Positions 58,683-64,000 of a DNA stretch of 64,000 bases are shown piece by piece; position 1 is the stretch's first letter, and the number at the start of each line of letters is the position of its first letter. The notes below the pieces were generated by a model. The model did no database searches and was not told the origin of the DNA. It saw only the letters and a program-made list of their open reading frames with translations. The DNA is taken from contig JAIXMF010000002.1 in assembly GCA_025201365.1 (NCBI GenBank), positions 1,054,001-1,118,000 of the forward strand, written 5' to 3'. The DNA is from Syncephalis plumigaleata. Taxonomy: Eukaryota > Zoopagomycota > Zoopagomycetes > Zoopagales > Piptocephalidaceae. The position numbers and the translations under genes are program-made.

Positions 58683-61118
58683 CTAGTGCTTCTAATAAGA
58701 ACAGATAAACGTATCGCTCATCTTCTAATATAGAATTAAAACACGTCTATTACACTTACGAGTAGTGATCCCTGCTTGAGAATAGTTGAACTGCATCGGT
58801 TCCGTTACATCCTCGGGTAATGGTAATGAAGTCTCCCTTAACCAGCCTTGTAATGATGGTAATCTCAAGTTGTTGTCTCCGGTATTATGACTGTCATTAT
58901 TGTTATTGTTATTGTTGTTACTAGTACGACTATGATTACGACGATGGTGATGATGATGATGATGAGGATGATGATGTACAAATCGTTCATCGGTTGTCGG
59001 TGGAATCGATTTTGATCGTATTCCTCTAGGGTGAATAGGCATATCCAATGCTGGTAATACAGTTGTATTGTGTAAGTTGTCATGCATTACCATTCTATTC
59101 CTTCGTGATGATGACGGTAAAGATGACATAGAATCTTGATGTGCTGTAGAGAAATGGGGCGATGTTTGCTGTGTAGTAGTGTCACCTTCATCACGGGTAC
59201 AGCTTTTTAATGCTAGGATAGAGGGCAATTCACCACTATCATCATCACCATCACCATCACCAGTGGAGTGAGAGTGAGAGTGGTAGTGGGTCGTCTACGC
59301 GAGGAATGTCGACGTACTACACCAATGGATACCGGTGAATTGTACGCCACGTATTTGTCGATGATAATGCCAATGGCAAATTTGCGTTAATCTCATTATT
59401 GTAATAATTAGTAGTTAGCGTAGGACCGATAGAGCTACTTCTAATTTGACGATTAGTCGAGTGTCCTACTTCTTGTCGTGGACTGGACACACCACCGTGC
59501 TGCGATGTCGTATATGTCATTTGTAGTGTATTCGTGTGTGGTGCACGAGCACTTATACCTTGACTTATTTGCATACCAGTTGAAGGTATTGATGCATATG
59601 CGGAATTACCGCGTTGATGTGTATGACCATTGGCGTGTGGGCGTTTATTCATTGTTGTATAATTGGAGAATGCACCGCTCATTTCCCTTGTTCGGTGTGA
59701 TTGAATAAGCGGTCCTGCATGATCATTATATTGGCCAGTGGGGTCATTATTAGTATTACGATTATCATTAATAGGACGATTAGGCGACAAGGCAGAAACC
59801 GGAGGATGTTCATTATGATTCAGGGCGGATGACGCGCGTGAATATGCAGCATTCTCTGCGTTGCCTCCCTTATTCGTCAATGGATGCATTGTCGTCATCA
59901 TCCTCGTGTTCGACGTTCCTATAGCGGAAGTTGTCGCTTCATTGTCATGGGATGTTCCGCCTTCGCGGTCAATAGGACTATTAACATCGCTAGAATGGTA
60001 GAAGGATTGAGTGGGTGTATCGACACGACTATGTTGACTATTTAACTTGGGAATATTCAATACGCTTCGATGACGTGTTCCCGGTAGACGTACGACAATT
60101 TGACCATGTTCGCTATGGTCGAGTCCTCGTCGTTTAATGCCCTCGCGATCATCCTGTTGCAAATCATCTGCACTATTCCCGGGAGTCAACTCAAGCTTAG
60201 ACTGATGTGGTAGTTGATGCTGCATTTGAGCAGGATGTTGATGCAATGTGTCTGGAAATGTACGTTTTGCATTTGTTGCCATTGTTGCCATTGTTGCGAC
60301 CACATGGTTGGATGGAGTGGTTGTCGTTTGCATCGAATAGGATGTGTTAGCCGCGTTAGATGCGGTATGTAGCTGCACGGCATCAGTTTGGCGAATAGAG
60401 TCCATTGAATTGGATGTGGTTGTACCATCCACAAATCTCCACTGGTGCTGTGCTCGTGGCATGTGATTCCACGAATAGTCAATCGGCGCGTTGTTAGAGC
60501 CATCGTAATTGCCAGTAAATTGGACGGCGGTGTTGATGGTGTTGGGCACCCGTTGGTTCGGCATAGTGTAGCCAATTCCACCGGTTGTTATCGTGTCGTT
60601 TTGCTCCATCAAGTCGTCGGGATACACGCCAAATGGGATTCGAATGTGTGCCAGTGTGGATCCATGGACGGCGATATTAACTCGCCATTAATAAGTGTAC
60701 TCTCCCGATAATACGAGATCAAATGCCAGCGTCGACCGGAGATGGTACGAAATGAAAGTGCGCGCTTTATTAGACCGTCTGGTTGGTAGCGGAATTCTCG
60801 GCGACTGATGCTTCGTGTACCTGAATTCCTCGCGGCCGATGCCATCACATCTGTCGGTGTACGTTGTCGGCGTCCTGCCAATTCTCGATAGGATAGAAAT
60901 CCATTAACTACACGTGACGGTGACCAGGAGCGTCCGTCGGTCCAGCGTCGCATTCCCGTCTCGCTCTCGTCCCAAACGAACACGGTACCCGATTGTACTA
61001 GGCATCGCTCACGGTCACTGAGACGATGTCGCACACGCGGCAATAAGTTTTGACAACATGCCTCGATAACAATTAGTGCATCGCGTAATGTACGCATATG
61101 TCCATGGTACGTTTCCAT
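57921..61118 (-). CDS. WOPR-domain transcription regulator 2 (Gti1/Pac2 family)
   Basis: The start METYHGHMRTLRDALIVIEA at 61118 is classic for the family, followed by LVQSGTVFVWDESETGMRRW, TDGRSWSPSRVVNGFLSYREL and FRYQPDGLIKRALSFRT...HLISYYRE. A long Asn/Ser/His/Thr-rich tail spans further exons; two introns were placed (GTATCC...GATAG near 59326-59235, and GTAAGT...CTATAG near 58763-58590). The C-terminus AEDRRQMDQLHRSLQL resembles that of WOPR gene 1. Just after SPSMD the frame slips by one base (about 60660): adding one T gives SMDSTLAHIRIPFGVYPDD, matching SPRQDSTLSGLSIPPELYPD of the paralogue. A missing base is therefore likely. Confidence 0.88.
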
Positions 61119-64000
61119 AACTGTAACTATAAGCTTGTATATGTGTATATCTATAGGAGTCAATACACGGCAATAGTACGCTGTCAGCGTTATTGATTCG
61201 AATTAACATTGATTAACCATTTACATTACCTTATTACACACGAGTATTTATATGATCTTCTAGTATTATTGAATGTAGTCCAGAATTAACTAGCTTTGAA
61301 TATCGTATTCAACAATAAAGGAATCGATATGACAATACAATTATTCGAGGAGGTGGTAAGGATAAATAGATTTAAGGTACAATAACTAATGATTATAGAA
61401 ATGATGATAGAAATGATGATAGAATAATAATAATAAGAAATGTTCAGGGCGATATGTAAAGTAATGAAAATAGAAAGACAATGCCTGCACTTCAAGTAAA
61501 AGTAATCAGTTTGTTATGTGCAGATGAATAACGTTCTTTCTCGTTGTCTTCCTTACTTTCTTACTTTCTTTTTTGGTATAATAATCCGGATAACCGTACT
61601 TTCTTTTTGTAACCAGGTATAGACGCCGGATTTCCCGATAAAGATAGTGCAATGGCTTTACAACTAGTCCGAGGATAGTGTGTAATAAAGGTTACGGATA
61701 AATGATCTTTGATTATTAAAAGCAGCAGATAATTGTACCGTTTTTGTGCATTAATAGCGAGTAAGTATTGCATGCACGATCACAAAGAGTTGGCGTAGCT
61801 AGTTCGCAATACGTGCACCGTAGCAACAATTAAATAAATGTGTTGGTATGGCCTTTTTTTGGAATGCTAAATCGACAACTCAAATCTAGCACTACCGATG
61901 ATGGTAGTAAGCAAGCAATAGCAGCAGGAACAACGATGATAATAATACTGATATAATGGTAATAATAACGATAATATGACAACTAATTATAAACGATAAT
62001 ATGAGGTGCGATTATGAAAGAAAGAGCAGCAGTGGATTGGTTTGTTCGAAACTCGCCGTGATTTTGTGGACCTGCAACAATAATAACTGATCGAATAGTT
62101 GCCGTAGTCGCCGGATTTCTCTCCTTAATGAAATAAAGAATGAAAAGTTGAGACTAAACTGAACCATGCACTAATACCGCTATATCAATTATATCAATCC
62201 ACATACATGTAAAGTGGAGGAGAATATCGACTTTTTGTTTATCGTCCGATGCTAGAACTGATAGCGTTGTTAGCGCGAATTCACGTGAATGAAGAAGTAG
62301 AATGCGATTAATGATGGGCACGTGGTGTTGAAGTCAAACGCACAAAAGCTATTGGTATATAGGTATTGCTGCAGTATTTGTTTAGGAGAAAAAGGAGGAA
62401 ACGCTTGACACTGAATAATGTACAATAGAACAGCTAGGGTGACAGGAATTAGCAAAGCGACAAAGTAATGCCAAATGCAATAGTATGATAAAGACTATAT
62501 ATATATGTATATATATGTATGTATGTATATATGTAACCAACTAATAGAAGTTATATTGGCGTGGAAGACAAAGCGGAATGACTATGAAGCGTTGAATTCA
62601 GGTGTGCACCCCGACACACGCAGACGTACACACAGACAGACAGACAGACAGACAGACGCACAGGTATACGGCGACTGCCACCTTGTTCAACAACGGGTTT
62701 ACCGCAATTCACGCGGTGTTGCAATGTGTATATGACTGAAAAGACCAAATGAGCTTGCAATAAGTTCGAGTAGTAGTAGAAACGACAAAAGCAAGCACGC
62801 GTGTATGTGTGTATGTGCGTATGTGTGTACAGAAGGCAAGGTGCAACGGTAAAGGGTGGGGAACGAAGTTCAAATAGTGGAGGTGGCGCTGCGTTTTTTC
62901 TATCACTCTTAGGCTAGATAGATAGATTTATGTATTGTATTAGATAACGACACACAAACACATAAACAGATAGAGACAGATAGAGACAGACAGACAGACA
63001 GACAGAGAGACAGACAGAAGAGAAGGAGAGAGGGAGAGAGGGAGAGACGAACACACAAAATCACGCAAGAAAAACAACAATAATAACGGTTGAACAGGTA
63101 CTCAATATCCAGAGTGTAATGATAAAAAAAGGGCTTGGCGATAATAGTGAAGTCGTGGAGATCAAGGAAAGCGAAATAGATAAAGATAGGCGAATGATGT
63201 GCCGTTGGTTGGTGGCTTATTTGTGGCATGCGGGGAAGATAGAACCGGCGATAGTGTCCATGATAATGAGTGGAAAAATGCACAAATACGCGCGCACAAA
63301 CAATATAATTCAATGGAAATCGCTTGCTATCATAGGCTCCCCGGCACTTGTAGTGCGTGTCAGCAACGGATAGAGGAATGGCACGGAACACATGATCATG
63401 GATATCTAACATAGTACAAATTAACATGTGTTGTTATTGTTCAAAGCAAATAATGGTCGAGCACCAAAACAAACCGTCACTTTGTAAGATGTACACAAAA
63501 TGGCTGATGTGTACAAGTATAGTGTATGAATGTATGTATGCATGTATGTACGTATGTATATGTATAGAGTTTTCCTTCTTGGCCAAGAAAGAAAACCGAG
63601 CTATACGACTATCGTAAACGGATGTTACATGATGACGATGAGGGCGTTTGATTTTTTTTACGCATTAACCTTCTGTTCTGTCAACATTTGTTAATTAATT
63701 GACGAATATGGTAAGGTAGAAACAATTTCGAATTCCATAAATTGCTAAATGTAAAAAATGGCTCGCTCTAAGCGGCAATCGTTTTTCTTCGAATTCAACG
63801 TGGCAAGCAGAAGCTCGGCTATCAAAAATGACGTCGTGTTTGGAAGTAAAAAAAAATACTATGCACAAAGTCTGTTCAATGCTGGCATAAAAGTTGTATT
63901 GCTCAGTATTGTAGCGAGTCGGCTGACTTGCCGGTCAGGTGCATTTGACAACACTGACCAATGGTAATGACAATGTTATCGAGTTAAACGTTTCGCTGGT
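61119..64000. other. Gene desert at the right edge (2.9 kb)
   Basis: Upstream of WOPR gene 2 (minus). It holds TATG repeats (62499-62535), a CAGA run (62634-62657), a GACA/GAGA block (62970-63048) and ACAC sequence. Small open frames at 63119-63373 and 63758-63967 could not be linked to any family. The region continues beyond the window. Confidence 0.55.
62970..63048. repeat. GACA/GAGA microsatellite block
   Basis: About 80 bp of GACAGATAGA, GACAGACA and GAGAGGGAGA units on the plus strand. It lies about 1.9 kb upstream of WOPR gene 2 and reads as TCTG/TCTC in that gene's sense direction. Confidence 0.9.

Noticed and set aside
1-64000. tRNA and rRNA genes
   Set aside because: I looked by eye for T-loop (GGTTCGA-like) and B-box motifs with matching stems and found none convincing. 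A covariance-model search would be decisive.

Overview
The window is nuclear DNA of an early-diverging fungus. Support comes from many short spliceosomal introns (mostly 45-100 nt, GT-AG with a few GC-AG) and a fungal gene set: OPT transporter, CLC channel, Cdc10-type septin, Gar1, Pms1, a Pho85-type cyclin, Gti1/Pac2 (WOPR) regulators, F-box/LRR protein and protease inhibitor I9. The secreted kinase-like genes and overall style recall Zoopagomycota such as Syncephalis or Thamnocephalis, but that placement is an inference at low confidence.

Layout. 1-4.3 kb: first exon of an Aha1-like Hsp90 co-chaperone (minus), divergent from TRAPP subunit Trs23, then an oligopeptide transporter. 4.4-10.1 kb: a tandem duplication of about 2.6 kb, each copy carrying a WS/DGAT-like acyltransferase C-terminal fragment and an intact secreted protein-kinase-like gene. 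10.3-17.8 kb: a 25-exon CLC channel, a questin-oxidase-like gene, a glutaredoxin-like gene (minus) and a VTT/TMEM41-like membrane protein. 18.3-19.8 kb: a Pcl/Pho80-type cyclin (minus), preceded by a 5.5 kb gene desert. 25.3-30.8 kb, all minus: I9 inhibitor, Gar1, septin, DUF1749 hydrolase. 31.2-31.5 kb: a 5'-truncated LINE tail between 16-bp direct repeats. 31.7-35.4 kb: TatD/Scn1-like hydrolase and a PPR protein. 36-38.2 kb and 49-50.5 kb (minus): two paralogues of an unfamiliar helix-rich family. 39.8-43.3 kb: PMS1. 46.4-47.5 kb: F-box/LRR protein. 53.0-54.6 kb and 57.9-61.1 kb (minus): two WOPR regulators.

Housekeeping genes are packed a few hundred bases apart. Putative regulators (cyclin, WOPR pair, helical pair, F-box) are preceded by 1.7-5.5 kb of microsatellite-rich DNA. 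Several otherwise intact genes (cyclin, both WOPR genes, perhaps PMS1) need one base more or less to stay in frame, which suggests small assembly indels. No tRNA, rRNA or CRISPR array was seen.

The most unusual content is the secreted-kinase duplication with its conversion tract, the truncated LINE in the promoter of the TatD-like gene, and the paired WOPR and helical-protein loci. All exon boundaries were read by eye from splice motifs and protein continuity.
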